A DNA stretch of 55,294 nt. It comes from Fibrobacter sp. (GTDB lineage Bacteria; Fibrobacterota; Fibrobacteria; Fibrobacterales; Fibrobacteraceae). Shown here piece after piece: positions 8,461 through 17,860 of this stretch. How positions within the stretch are numbered: the stretch's first letter is position 1; every line of letters begins with the position of its first letter. Location of the stretch: NCBI RefSeq assembly GCF_017551775.1, contig NZ_JAFZKX010000093.1, forward strand, positions 1 through 55,294, read 5' to 3'. Under the pieces are notes generated by a model. It was not told the origin of the DNA. It worked only from the letters and a program-made list of their open reading frames with translations, and did not search any database. The position numbers were made by a program, and so were the translations under genes.

Positions 8461-10421
8461 CAGCGTTTATCCTCGTACTCGTCGAGAATTTCCAGGGCAC
8501 GATGCAACCGCATCTGCCCTTTTTTTGTCGCCGGCGTAAATGTGCGGCAACGATCGGCAAAAGCAGCGACCGTTTCACCGGGACGGCGGCGAAGCCCAAG
8601 GGCGGCCAACATCTTCTCGGCAGAATCGAGCATGCGCACAAGCTGTAGGACCGAAGCTCCATAGCCGGGGCGCCTACCGCGACGACGCCATCTTTTCCAG
8701 GCCAGGAACGACGCCAGCGCAACGACGGCGATGGCGAAAATCCAGTTGAACAGCGAACTCGAAAGAACATCGCGGGAGACGTCTTGCCAGGAATTCAACG
8801 CGCCCCTCCATTCCCCGTCCCTGAGGAGGTGGAACATCCGCGCCATGCGAGCCCGGAGTGCTTCCATTTTCATCGCCATCCACGACGGGCGTTCCATCTT
8901 CACCACAAAGAGCGGCGGTGTCGGATCGAAAGATCTCCAACGGCCCGAAATACTATAGAGTTCAACCCACGCATGCGTAGAGTTTCGGCGGAACAGCGCA
9001 TAAGGGCGGCCCGGCATGACTTCCGGGCGGGCAAAACCCGTCACGTAGCGCGCAGGGATACCCGCACGCCGCAACAGGAGTACAGACAAAGTCGCATAGT
9101 ATTCGCAATAGCCCGAACGAGTGGCCCAGAAGATGCGCAGCGGATCGGAATGCGGGCCAAGTTTGGCTTCGGCGGTGGCACCGGATTCATCAACGCGCAA
9201 GGAATAGGCGAAATTGAGCAGGAAATACGAACCGATAGCGTGGGAATAGGCATACGGCTTCACAGAATCCGGGTAACCGGCAAGCGTATCAAGCCCCATC
9301 TCCGTCGCGACCGTATCGAGGAAGCCCGCCAACGGCGCGAACACCTGCAGGTAGGCGCTATCGGGCGCATCGCCATAACCCTCGAATGTGGCATAAGGGT
9401 CGGCGGAATCCGTCGGCATGTAGTAGAACCAGTCTCCCCGCCGGGTTTCGCCTTGCTTGAACACATTCGACTTGAAATACTCCACAGAATCCGCATTCTT
9501 CGCGGCAACGGCAACAGCCTCGTATGGGGCGAAAATGAATCCGAAATTGTCGAGCGCAGACTGCACCCACACCGAGCGCGAACGGTTAGAAGCCGATGCC
9601 GAATCACCCTTCTCAAAAACGGCGTAATCCACCTTGTAGCGGGCGGGATAAAGCTGGCGTTCACTGTGCGCAGGCAATTTCCAGATGCCGCCCACGTACT
9701 TCTCGTAGACGGCGGCGCGCATGTAATTCGGAGCGAGAGTATCCCACACGCGCAGCACCACTTCGCGATTGTACTTGTTCACGAAATTCGATTCGAAGGA
9801 CCCGAGTTTCACCACGGGGTCGAATCCCATCAGGTGGCGCTTCGCGAAATAATCGGCAGCCTTTTGGGAACGGTACTGCCCGTGCGAACGCCAGTACTTG
9901 AGCCCGCCAAACGAAATCGCGGTGAAGCCTGCGAACAGGAGCAAAAACAGCGCATGCTTCCACAATTTGACTCCCGGCCTTCCATAAGCATGGAGCAACA
10001 ACAGCAGAGTCGCGAAATTCACCGCGACACCAACCGCACGAGCCTGGTAGCAACTCAACAGGAGCACCGCCACGCCGTTGAAGAGGACGAACACGTCGTA
10101 ACCGCCGTTACCGAGGCTGCGTTTTTGCAGGTACGCAAGCGAAAGGAGGTAATATGCGGGAATGTAAACAAGCCAGGGCGACATCCCGTATTCCACCTCG
10201 GGGCTGAACACCCACCAGAAGGCGAAGGGGACGATAAGCCCGTAGGCGACCGACTTGCGGTACACGGGAACATGCGCGGCATCGTAGCGGAATAAAAGTA
10301 CCGCAAACGCCACGGCAAAGGCAAACCCGAGCCAAGGCAAATCAGAAGAGAACCCCAGGTTCAGCGACGCAGCGCAGAGGAGGAGCGTCTTCGATATTTC
10401 GCGGAAGGAGAACTTTCTCAT
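8442..10421 (-). CDS. TgpA-like membrane protein with periplasmic transglutaminase domain
   Basis: 659 residues. The N-terminal part (to about 180) has several membrane helices, as in DUF3488/TgpA proteins. A large periplasmic region ends in a transglutaminase-like core with the Cys-His-Asp triad visible: ATRSGYCEYYATLSVLLLRRAG (Cys), STHAWVELY (His) and FDPTPP (Asp). One further helix (LFNWIFAIAVVALASFLAW) leads to a cytoplasmic tail of about 90 residues. Proteins of this type occur with MoxR ATPases and DUF58 proteins; the physiological substrate is unknown. The start overlaps the DUF58 stop by 4 nt (ATGA), showing translational coupling. Confidence 0.9.
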   Translation of the reverse strand: MRKFSFREISKTLLLCAASLNLGFSSDLPWLGFAFAVAFAVLLFRYDAAHVPVYRKSVAYGLIVPFAFWWVFSPEVEYGMSPWLVYIPAYYLLSLAYLQKRSLGNGGYDVFVLFNGVAVLLLSCYQARAVGVAVNFATLLLLLHAYGRPGVKLWKHALFLLLFAGFTAISFGGLKYWRSHGQYRSQKAADYFAKRHLMGFDPVVKLGSFESNFVNKYNREVVLRVWDTLAPNYMRAAVYEKYVGGIWKLPAHSERQLYPARYKVDYAVFEKGDSASASNRSRSVWVQSALDNFGFIFAPYEAVAVAAKNADSVEYFKSNVFKQGETRRGDWFYYMPTDSADPYATFEGYGDAPDSAYLQVFAPLAGFLDTVATEMGLDTLAGYPDSVKPYAYSHAIGSYFLLNFAYSLRVDESGATAEAKLGPHSDPLRIFWATRSGYCEYYATLSVLLLRRAGIPARYVTGFARPEVMPGRPYALFRRNSTHAWVELYSISGRWRSFDPTPPLFVVKMERPSWMAMKMEALRARMARMFHLLRDGEWRGALNSWQDVSRDVLSSSLFNWIFAIAVVALASFLAWKRWRRRGRRPGYGASVLQLVRMLDSAEKMLAALGLRRRPGETVAAFADRCRTFTPATKKGQMRLHRALEILDEYEDKRWKPASR

Positions 10422-11698
10422 AACGAGACCTCCCCCGCATCCAGATTTTCGACGGGAACGAACAAGGTATCGTCGCTGTTCTCACGGGCAGAAGCGCACA
10501 CCACGACCTGCTTGTGGACCAGCGGATCCTTGACCGCGAAGAGCCCCACGCGAAGCACCGGCCCCATCGGGCGCGCCGCGGGCGACCAGAGTTCGGGCTC
10601 GTCGCCGCGACCGCGGGACGCTTGTTTCTGGCCCCGAGAATCTTTTTTCAAACCGTCAAATGCCTTTTTCGGGTCGCCGACACGTTTATCGCGGGCATAA
10701 ATTTCGGCGCAAGGTATGCGGGCAAGAGTCTCGAGCAAGACGCTCGCGGCATCCGTTCCCGCAAGCGAGAACTCGTCATCGCACACAAAGAGGCGCCCGA
10801 GGATTCCCCGGTCCAGAAGCCACATCCCGATTCCCGCCGCAAGCCGGATCATGGGTTCGAGCACAGACTTTTCGCGCAGGTTGCGCGCGCGGGTATCGAG
10901 CACAAGCACCACGCCCGCGCCGCGTTCGCCCTCGAACTCCTTGGTGAAGGGCCGCCCGTAACGCGCGAACGCCCTGTAGTACAAGTCGCGCAGGGAATCG
11001 CCCTCGCGGTACTCGCGCACACCCGCAAAATCGAGCCCGCGCATAAAATTGCTCATCAAAAGCGGCACGAACGCAAGCCCGCTCTGGCCCGTAGTCAAAA
11101 ACGGGAAGGCGGTGACGTTCTTCGGGCGCGGATACACGAGAATTTCCGCCTCGCCCACCTTGAAGGGATTGCAGAGCATGCCCTTGATTTCGGGAACCGT
11201 GAGCGAAACCTTCGGGATGCGGTAGGCGCCCCGGAACCGCGTGCGGATGCAGGCCCGCAGTTCGCCCGTGCCACCCGCGGGAACCCCGCGGAGTTCCGGA
11301 GAGTTCTCGCCATCGAGCGACGGATCCATGCGGGAGCACGACGCCCACACGCAATCGATTGCGGTTCCGGCCTGGAGGCGCACCGAGACGTAGGCATTAT
11401 CGCCCTCGGTAGCGTTCTCGACACGCGAAACGGAACCCGAGAGCTTCGTCTTTTTGGACGTGAGGAAGAGCGACGGGACCAGCGAGAGGAAAAAGAGGAA
11501 AACGAAGCCCGAGAAAACCCAGGCGGCCCAAAAGCCGGCGAAGGCACCCGCGAATATGGAGAAGAGGAACAGGGCGGCGCAGGCGCGGCCCGGGTACGTG
11601 AAATACTCCCTCCACACGTAGTAGAGGCGCATCAGCAGTCCCGCACGCTTGGGCGCACGGGGAATCGCACCCAGGAACCAGCTCAAGAATCGGCGCAT
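10418..11698 (-). CDS. DUF58 (von Willebrand A-like) protein of the MoxR cluster
   Basis: 426 residues. Two or three N-terminal hydrophobic helices (LFLFSIFAGAFAGFWAAW) anchor it in the membrane. The DUF58 signature follows: FAGVREYREGDSLRDLYYRAFARYGRPFTKEFE, then GVVLVLDTRARN, the vWA-like strand carrying the metal-site Asp. I chose the ATG at 11698 because GGGGA lies just before it; a TTG at 11710 in the same frame has no ribosome binding site. It sits between a MoxR ATPase (14 nt upstream) and the transglutaminase (4-nt overlap), the classic MoxR-DUF58-TgpA arrangement, probably handling envelope protein maturation. Target unknown. Confidence 0.9.
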   Translation of the reverse strand: MRRFLSWFLGAIPRAPKRAGLLMRLYYVWREYFTYPGRACAALFLFSIFAGAFAGFWAAWVFSGFVFLFFLSLVPSLFLTSKKTKLSGSVSRVENATEGDNAYVSVRLQAGTAIDCVWASCSRMDPSLDGENSPELRGVPAGGTGELRACIRTRFRGAYRIPKVSLTVPEIKGMLCNPFKVGEAEILVYPRPKNVTAFPFLTTGQSGLAFVPLLMSNFMRGLDFAGVREYREGDSLRDLYYRAFARYGRPFTKEFEGERGAGVVLVLDTRARNLREKSVLEPMIRLAAGIGMWLLDRGILGRLFVCDDEFSLAGTDAASVLLETLARIPCAEIYARDKRVGDPKKAFDGLKKDSRGQKQASRGRGDEPELWSPAARPMGPVLRVGLFAVKDPLVHKQVVVCASARENSDDTLFVPVENLDAGEVSL

Positions 11699-11712
11699 AG
11701 TTCCCCGCAATT

Positions 11713-12621
11713 CTATTTCGGGATGTCTACCTGACGGAGAATTCCGGCGAGGACATCACGGCTCGCGCCCCGTGCGGCGTCCTTCGGGAACACGCGATGT
11801 TCCATGACCGGATAGAAGACCTTCTGGATATCGTCCGGATTCACGAAGTCACGCCCCGCGACAAAAGCGCTCGCGCGGGCCATCTTGACCAGGTTGAGGC
11901 CGGCGCGAGGGCTGGCCGCAAGCCTAACGCCCGCATCACTGCGGGTCGCCTGCACGAGCATGACCGCATAGCGTTCGAGCGCTTCGTCGATATGCACCTT
12001 CCGCACCGTCTCGCGGGCGGCGAGAACCTCCTGCACGCTCGTAACGGCGGAGAGCCTCTGGAGGGGTGTTCCCTCGCGGTGCCCGTGCAGAATCTGCATT
12101 TCTGTTTCCAAAGTCGGGTACCCGATGGAGAGCCGCACCATAAAGCGGTCCATCTGAGCCTCGGGCAGCGGGAAAACCCCGTGGAACTCCACCGGGTTTT
12201 CCGTCGCAAGCACAAAGAAGAGTTCGGGCAGCCTGTGGGCCTCGCCCTCGAGGCTCACCTGGCGTTCTTCCATCGCTTCCAAAAGCGCACTCTGCGTTCG
12301 GGGAGAAGCTCGGTTGATTTCGTCGGCCAAGAGCACCTGCGTGAAAACGGGACCCCTGCGGATTTCGAAATCTCCGGTATTCGCCCTGTACACGGCGCCC
12401 CCCGTAACGTCGGCCGGGAGCAGGTCGGGCGTGAACTGGATACGGGCAAAGTCCGCCCCTATGGCCACTGCGAGCGCCTTCGCGAGCGTCGTCTTCCCGG
12501 TACCGGGAACATCCTCTATGAGCACGTGACCATCGGCGAGAAGCGCCATCACGAGCATTTCCACGCTGTCGTGCTTGCCGAGCAGCACGGAATCGAGAGC
12601 ATCCATCAAGCGCTTTACCAT
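11713..12621 (-). CDS. MoxR-family AAA+ ATPase
   Basis: 302 residues. Walker A is GTGKTTLAKALA near residue 40, and Walker B with the MoxR signature is LLADEINRASPRTQSALLEAMEE. Sensor 1 lies in FVLATENPVE and is followed by GVFPLPEAQMDRFMV. MoxR ATPases act as chaperone-like remodelers of vWA-domain partners, here presumably the DUF58 protein encoded next. Length and motif order are those of a complete MoxR core. ATG at 12621, 28 nt after the nadE stop codon; all four genes nadE-moxR-DUF58-tgpA read in the same direction with short gaps. Confidence 0.93.
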   Translation of the reverse strand: MVKRLMDALDSVLLGKHDSVEMLVMALLADGHVLIEDVPGTGKTTLAKALAVAIGADFARIQFTPDLLPADVTGGAVYRANTGDFEIRRGPVFTQVLLADEINRASPRTQSALLEAMEERQVSLEGEAHRLPELFFVLATENPVEFHGVFPLPEAQMDRFMVRLSIGYPTLETEMQILHGHREGTPLQRLSAVTSVQEVLAARETVRKVHIDEALERYAVMLVQATRSDAGVRLAASPRAGLNLVKMARASAFVAGRDFVNPDDIQKVFYPVMEHRVFPKDAARGASRDVLAGILRQVDIPK

Positions 12622-12649
12622 ATTTCCCGCCTGGTTAAAAGTTTAGGCC

Positions 12650-14197
12650 CTACACACCCTGGCTTTCGCGGTATTCGCCACCGAACGCCATCCCGCTCAC
12701 CGAAAGAATCGGCGGGAACTGGATGCGCTTCGCGAGAGCGAGCCCGCGGAACCGCCTGTGCCATGCGCGCATATCCTCGAGCGCATCGGCCTTGGTCTTG
12801 AAAAGTTTCTTGAAGTACTTCGGGTCGGCCCCGATTTCCTTGCAGAGCGTTCCCTTCTCGAGCAATTCCTCGGTCTCGTCCAGGCCGTGGTTCCCGTCGA
12901 CCCAGAAGGCGAAAAGTTTGTCGTGATACGGGTACTTGATCGGGTCGCCCTTGCCCTCGTCCACGTTCATCGCCTCGCTGAGTTCTGCACTCGCCGGCAC
13001 GTCGATGGACGCCTTCGGGATAATTTCCTTCTTGCGGTTGATGTAGCCAGCCAGTTCGTACACCTGCGTCTTCCACAGGTCGCCGAGAGCGCACATCACG
13101 CCGCAGGTATCGCCATAGAGCGTGCAATAGCCGGCAGTGGCTTCGCTCTTGTTGCCGTTGCACGTGACGCCCGCGCCGAGCACGGAGGCAATCGAAAGCA
13201 GCACGGAAGACGAACGGGTACGCGCCTGAAGGTTTTCGTAGGCAAGTCCTTCCACCTTGATTTTCTTGTCGCTGCGGACAAAGGAGCATTTTCCGAGGCT
13301 CTCGCAGACCGCATCCAGCATATCCGAAATCGGAGCGACCATGTAGGGAGTCTTCAGGTTATTCGCCAGGTCGCGAGCCGCATTCTTCGTGGTATCGGAA
13401 TTGAACTTCGTCGGCATGTTCACGAGGTACACGTTCTTCGCACCAATCGCTTCCGCATACAACACCGCAGACACGGCGCTGTCGATACCGCCGCTCGCAC
13501 CGATGACCATGCGTTCGATATGGAACTTCTTCAGGTTCTCGCGAATCATGTACACGAGTGCGTCGTGCAGCGCCGCAATCGGTTCGGCAGGCTTTACGGA
13601 CTTCTCGCCCGAAACAAACTTCACGCGGCCCTTGGTAATATCCAGCAGCGCTTCGCATTCGCGGAACTGCGGCATGCGGTAGGCCACCTTGCCCGTCTTG
13701 TCGTACACGCGGCAGCCGCCATCGAGCGCATAGATGTTCTTGCCGGAATTTTCCGTCCCGACGGCGCCCATGTAAACAATAGCCTTCTTGTTCTCCTTCA
13801 CGAAATCCGTGCAGAACTCGTCGACAAAGCCTTCCTTTACGACAGAGAATTCCTGGTAATCCGAAACGACCTCGAAGTCGTTGTCCCAGCCATCCATGCA
13901 GCCATCGACATAGTGGTTGTACATGCATTCGTCGAGCATGGCGCTCGTACCCACAAGGATTTCGATACCGCGCGAAAGCTTTTCAAGAACCTTTTCCGCA
14001 TCGTTGCACTTGATTTGGAAGCCGATTTCTTCCTGCCTGGAACCGAGCTTGAAGAGATCGCCGGATATGGCGAACTCCGGGAACACCACCGCCTCGGCAC
14101 CAGCCTTCTTCGCGCGAGCGACCGCGGCCTTCATCTTCTTGATATTTTCTTCCGGCTTTCCCGGGACGACTTCCATCTGCACTAAATAGACTTTCAT
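12650..14197 (-). CDS. nadE: NAD+ synthetase with a shortened, apparently non-catalytic glutaminase domain
   Basis: Final step of NAD synthesis: amidation of nicotinate adenine dinucleotide. The C-terminal synthetase domain is complete: GASGGIDSAVSA (ATP pyrophosphatase P-loop, SGGIDS at 235-240), ENLQARTR, GNKSEATAGYCTLYGD and DVPASAELSEAM. The N-terminal nitrilase-type domain starts normally (VVFPEFAISGD, Glu41) but only about 58 residues separate ILVGTSA from IVYMGAVGTE, where glutamine-dependent NadE has roughly twice that. The LPNYxVFDE block with the catalytic Lys and the CEDxW block with the catalytic Cys are not found. I infer ammonia-dependent synthesis or an external amidotransferase. 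At 515 residues it is shorter than usual two-domain NadE. First gene of a run into the MoxR cluster. Confidence 0.9.
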   Translation of the reverse strand: MKVYLVQMEVVPGKPEENIKKMKAAVARAKKAGAEAVVFPEFAISGDLFKLGSRQEEIGFQIKCNDAEKVLEKLSRGIEILVGTSAMLDECMYNHYVDGCMDGWDNDFEVVSDYQEFSVVKEGFVDEFCTDFVKENKKAIVYMGAVGTENSGKNIYALDGGCRVYDKTGKVAYRMPQFRECEALLDITKGRVKFVSGEKSVKPAEPIAALHDALVYMIRENLKKFHIERMVIGASGGIDSAVSAVLYAEAIGAKNVYLVNMPTKFNSDTTKNAARDLANNLKTPYMVAPISDMLDAVCESLGKCSFVRSDKKIKVEGLAYENLQARTRSSSVLLSIASVLGAGVTCNGNKSEATAGYCTLYGDTCGVMCALGDLWKTQVYELAGYINRKKEIIPKASIDVPASAELSEAMNVDEGKGDPIKYPYHDKLFAFWVDGNHGLDETEELLEKGTLCKEIGADPKYFKKLFKTKADALEDMRAWHRRFRGLALAKRIQFPPILSVSGMAFGGEYRESQGV

Positions 14198-14228
14198 AGG
14201 GCCTTCTTTTTTTTCTAAAGAAATATAA

Positions 14229-14262
14229 AAAACGTTGCAGGAACAGACCCCGCAACGTTTTT
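14229..14262 (-). terminator. Bidirectional terminator between nadE and the 14289 lipoprotein gene
   Basis: AACGTTGC (14231-14238) pairs with GCAACGTT (14252-14259) across a 13-nt loop. A and T tracts flank both sides, so it can end transcription from the lipoprotein gene on the minus strand. Confidence 0.75.
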
Positions 14263-14288
14263 TTCAAATTCAGACATACGCCGCCATT

Positions 14289-15443
14289 TTACTCGTACAT
14301 CGGCACTTCCCATTCCTTCGGAATGTTCGGCTTGTCGGTATCGCCATGCGCGTACTTGAAACCCTTCTTGGGATCGAGATCCGAGACCACGCCCTTGACC
14401 GAGGTAGTGCAGTCCGTATTCAGGCAGCCCGTGACCTTGAGCATGAGGTTATCCCCATACACGTCCCACGTACCCTTCTTCAGTTCCTTGCCTTCAACGC
14501 CCTTGTAGGCCTCGAGTTCAAACGTTTTGTCTTTCTTGAGGTCGAGCATCCAGTCGAGTCCGTCGACAGACACGTCCCATTCCTGCGCCAGGTCCTTCGC
14601 GGAAATCTTTTCGTATTCCAGGTCAGACGTCTTGCACGAAAGCGACTTGCCCGTAGAGAACTCGATTCCGTATTCGGAGCTCACCGATGCCGTGAACAAA
14701 GACGGCAAGGCGGCGGTAAAGAATATCGGACGCAGCAGGAGCTTGCCGCGGTGAATGTCATAGTAGCCGGCAGACCAGGTATTATCCTTTTCGCCCTTGT
14801 TTTCCACAATATAGCGGCCATCATAGAACGAGTAGATTTCCTTAGCGCTGGAATCCTGCTTGCATTCAAGCTTCTTTCCGGCAAGGTCCTCACCCTTCGA
14901 GATGATGGACGAAGACGTCTTGACAGAAGCTTCCTTCACGTCCTTGTACGTCTTGCCGTCGAGCGTATACTGCAGCTGGTCTTCGTCATTTACGATAAAC
15001 CCGATAGAGCGGCCAGAATTCTTTGCGACGAGGGCCTTCATGGAATCCACGACGCCCTTGGCATCAATCGCCGCGATGGAGGCCTGCGAGAAGTCGATTA
15101 CGCCGTCCTTGAAATCGGAGGGGGCAGCGATCCATGCGGTATCGGGAACCCAGATAGAGAACAGGCCGAGCTTCGTACCCGTAGCGAGGTACGCCTTGCC
15201 ACCGAAGAAGCCGGAGAGTTCCATATTACGTTCGAGGTCATCGAGGGTGGCGACACGCGCACCTTCGGGAATTTCCCTCTTCATGGACGAGGAGGATTCT
15301 TCGGCCTTCGAGGAAGAGGACTTTTCGGAGTTACCGGCAGAAGACAGCAAATCGTCGGAAGCATCGGACGAATTGGTGTCGCCGCAGGCACCGAGAGTAA
15401 GCGCGAGAGCCGCGCAACCGGCAAGAATGAATGAACGTTTCAT
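14289..15443 (-). CDS. Lipoprotein with Ser-rich linker, unknown function
   Basis: 384 residues. The signal peptide MKRSFILAGCAALAL ends in lipobox TLGAC. A Ser/Glu-rich linker runs to about residue 55, then a globular part with no motif I recognise (GARVATLDDLERNMELSGFFGG is its beginning). The C-terminal region (KKGTWDVYGDNLMLKVTGC) resembles the strand pattern of small lipocalin-like lipoproteins. ATG at 15443 has AGGA 7 nt upstream; the frame extends beyond it without signal-peptide logic. It is separated from nadE by a strong terminator and from the epimerase by 69 nt. Confidence 0.75.
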   Translation of the reverse strand: MKRSFILAGCAALALTLGACGDTNSSDASDDLLSSAGNSEKSSSSKAEESSSSMKREIPEGARVATLDDLERNMELSGFFGGKAYLATGTKLGLFSIWVPDTAWIAAPSDFKDGVIDFSQASIAAIDAKGVVDSMKALVAKNSGRSIGFIVNDEDQLQYTLDGKTYKDVKEASVKTSSSIISKGEDLAGKKLECKQDSSAKEIYSFYDGRYIVENKGEKDNTWSAGYYDIHRGKLLLRPIFFTAALPSLFTASVSSEYGIEFSTGKSLSCKTSDLEYEKISAKDLAQEWDVSVDGLDWMLDLKKDKTFELEAYKGVEGKELKKGTWDVYGDNLMLKVTGCLNTDCTTSVKGVVSDLDPKKGFKYAHGDTDKPNIPKEWEVPMYE

Positions 15444-15512
15444 GCTAAATCCTTTTTTTAAGGAATATAACTCCTTTCTCCGCAAAAAAACAACAAAATT
15501 GCAAAAAAAGGC

Positions 15513-16379
15513 CTATAAAGCGGCCTCAGGGTGATATTCAAGGTCTTTTTTCGCACTTTCTATGTCCGGAACGGCGTCATAGAGGAATCCGGCAAGCGCC
15601 TGTTCGGCAGATACGCGACGGCCGCCAATACGGTTCTTGAACACCGCGAGCCTCTTCGCAAGCCACCAGGGAACGCTCAACATCCAGTGCCGGAGGCCCG
15701 CCTGGCCAAGCACGCGACGCGCCATTTCGGCCATCGTCATCACCTCGGGCCCGGCAAGCGCATAGGTCTTGCCCACCGCCTCGTTCGCAAGCCCCGCGGC
15801 GGCAATGCCCTTCACCAGGTCCACGCTCCGTACCGGGCGCTTCTTCGCGGTACCGCCGCCGGGCATCGGGTAAATCGGGAACCTGCATACGAAATCCGCG
15901 AACATGCGGAATTCCACGCCACCGCCGTCGCCTATCACGAGAGTCGGCCGCACGATGGTCCATTCGAGCCCGGATTCCTTCACCGCAGCCTCCCCCGCAC
16001 GCTTGCTCGCGCCATAGGGGGTAAGCACCGGGTAGGTGACCGAAATACTCGATACATAAAGGAGCCTGCGGATGCCCGCGTCCTGGCACGCCGAAACCAC
16101 GTTCCGCGTACCGCCCGCGTTTATCTTCTCGAAGGCCCGCGGGTCGTTAGAAAGGAGAATTGCCGCCAGGTGGAACACGCAGTCCACGCCCTCGAACGCG
16201 GGGCGAATGGACTTGTAATCCGCGACATTGCCATAGGCGACTTCCACTCCAGCCGGAAGCGACTGCACCAGTGAATCGCCCGGGAGCGAAAGAACGCGGA
16301 CACACACACCGCGTTTCAAAAGTTCCCGGCAGAGCGCCCTCCCTACGACGCCTGCACCTCCCGTTACAAGCGCCTTCAT
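15513..16379 (-). CDS. NAD(P)-dependent sugar-epimerase/dehydratase-type oxidoreductase (extended SDR)
   Basis: 288 residues. The Rossmann nucleotide-binding motif is at the start (MKALVTGGAGVVGRALCREL). The extended-SDR active site follows: FHLAAILL (conserved HxAA), SSISVTYPVLTPYGASKRAGE with the YxxxK pair, then TIVRPTLVIGDG. Family members act on nucleotide sugars, hydroxysteroids or quinone-type cofactors; the substrate cannot be told. The start codon overlaps the dnaA stop (ATGA), so it is translationally coupled to dnaA. That is an unusual partner, and I see no functional link. Confidence 0.85.
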   Translation of the reverse strand: MKALVTGGAGVVGRALCRELLKRGVCVRVLSLPGDSLVQSLPAGVEVAYGNVADYKSIRPAFEGVDCVFHLAAILLSNDPRAFEKINAGGTRNVVSACQDAGIRRLLYVSSISVTYPVLTPYGASKRAGEAAVKESGLEWTIVRPTLVIGDGGGVEFRMFADFVCRFPIYPMPGGGTAKKRPVRSVDLVKGIAAAGLANEAVGKTYALAGPEVMTMAEMARRVLGQAGLRHWMLSVPWWLAKRLAVFKNRIGGRRVSAEQALAGFLYDAVPDIESAKKDLEYHPEAAL

Positions 16380-17860
16380 CAGGTTTCCAGCATGTAACGG
16401 ATGTCCCTGACGCGCCTCGCAAGGGCTACATCCTTGTCCATCATGGCAACCAGGGAGCGAATGGCGGCGATCACCGTGGAGTAATCGCGGTTGAAGATCT
16501 TTCCCACTTCCTGTTCCGTCTCCGAGGTGAGTTCGCGGCAGAGGAACATGGCAATCTTGCGCGGGATGGAAGCGCCCTTGTCCTGGCGCTTCGAAGAAAG
16601 CACGACCGCATCGATATTGAAGGAGGCGGCGACCGTCTCGCTGATGCACTTGAGCGTGAGCGTCGCGCCGTCGTTCTGCGGGGAGACGAGCAGCTGCTTA
16701 ATGCTGTGCAGGTTCAGTTCCACACCGTTCAGGCTGTGCATCGCATCGAGCCAGTTGAGCACGCCTTCGATAAGGCGGAAGTTGGCGCGCGGAGGTATGG
16801 AAAGGAACCTGCAAATTTCTTCGCGGTCGTCGCTCGCGAACGGCAGGCGTTCGGATTTCATGCGGATGACGCCCATACGAGTATTCAAGTCGGGCTCGTC
16901 CATGCCGACCGCGACACAGTTTTCCAGATGGTTCAGGAGCACCGAGGTCAGCTGCGGAACGGAGGCATCCCTAGAAGGCTTCTCACCCGCGGCGAGCTTC
17001 TTGAACGAAGCCGGATGGCGGTCGCACGAAAGGATGACCTGCTTGCCGCTGTTGCGCAGGCTGTTGATCATCTTGGCGAGGATTTCCTGGCTGTAGACGC
17101 CGCTCTTGAGCAGCTGGATATCGTCAATCAGCAGCAAATCGCATTCCGAATAAAGCTGCCTGAACTTTTCCTTCAGCTCATCGCGCTTCGCCCATTCCTT
17201 GGCGACAGAAGCCTCGACGATGGACATCGTATCGCGCAAGAAATCGTATGCCTGGCGGTATACGACACGCATTTCCGGATTCTTCGAGGAAAGCCTTGCG
17301 GCAACGGCCTGGAGCAAGTGCGTCTTGCCGAGACCCGAAGCGCCATATACGAGGAGCGGGTTCATCGGAAGGTCACCGGGCTTTTCGACCACGGTGAGGC
17401 ACGCCTTGAGCGCGAGGGAATTGCAGGAGCCTTCCACGAAATTCTCGAACGTATAGCCCGCATACATCGGGGAGCCGAGAGCGGCCTTCTTCTTTACGCG
17501 CTTCACCTGGGCGGCCTGCCTTGCAGCCTGCTTCACCACGGCGGGCACGGGGTTCGGGAACTTCATCTCGGGAACAGGGGCAGAAACGGCGCGCAGACGC
17601 ACCTTATAATCTTCAAAAGCGGACCCGAGGACTGTAGAAAAAGCCTTGCGCAGGAGATCGCCGTAATGGCTGTTGAGCCAAGTTTCACGGAACTTGTCGG
17701 GAACTGAAAGCCAGGCTATCCCGCCGGACATGCCCTCGAACTCAATAGTCTCGAGGAACTGCATCCCAAAAGAGCTGAATTCACCCTGCGACAGCATATA
17801 ATCCTTCACGGACTGCCAGGGCGAAGTCGACAAATTCAATAAAGCAATCGTATTATCCAC
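16379..17860 (-). CDS. dnaA: Chromosomal replication initiator DnaA, divergent, lacking the usual arginine finger
   Basis: 493 residues with all four DnaA domains. Domain I resembles others (WLSVPDKFRETWLNSHYGDLL). The AAA+ domain has Walker A GASGLGKTHLL (173-183), Walker B LLLIDDIQLL and sensor 1 SCDRHP; sensor 2 (NFRLIEGVLN) keeps its Arg. Domain IV carries FNRDYSTVIAAIRSL, corresponding to the DnaA signature GRDHTTV. Where DnaA normally has RLxSRF, this protein reads VLLNHL, so the arginine finger position is His311. Start is GTG at 17860; a perfect DnaA box overlaps it, suggesting autoregulation. The next gene overlaps by 4 nt. It may be the main dnaA or a second, specialised copy; the window cannot decide. 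Confidence 0.88.
   Translation of the reverse strand: MDNTIALLNLSTSPWQSVKDYMLSQGEFSSFGMQFLETIEFEGMSGGIAWLSVPDKFRETWLNSHYGDLLRKAFSTVLGSAFEDYKVRLRAVSAPVPEMKFPNPVPAVVKQAARQAAQVKRVKKKAALGSPMYAGYTFENFVEGSCNSLALKACLTVVEKPGDLPMNPLLVYGASGLGKTHLLQAVAARLSSKNPEMRVVYRQAYDFLRDTMSIVEASVAKEWAKRDELKEKFRQLYSECDLLLIDDIQLLKSGVYSQEILAKMINSLRNSGKQVILSCDRHPASFKKLAAGEKPSRDASVPQLTSVLLNHLENCVAVGMDEPDLNTRMGVIRMKSERLPFASDDREEICRFLSIPPRANFRLIEGVLNWLDAMHSLNGVELNLHSIKQLLVSPQNDGATLTLKCISETVAASFNIDAVVLSSKRQDKGASIPRKIAMFLCRELTSETEQEVGKIFNRDYSTVIAAIRSLVAMMDKDVALARRVRDIRYMLET

Noticed and set aside
8784-10295. Plus-strand frame of 503 codons opposite the transglutaminase gene
   Set aside because: No domain pattern; the minus strand has a full catalytic triad and operon context.
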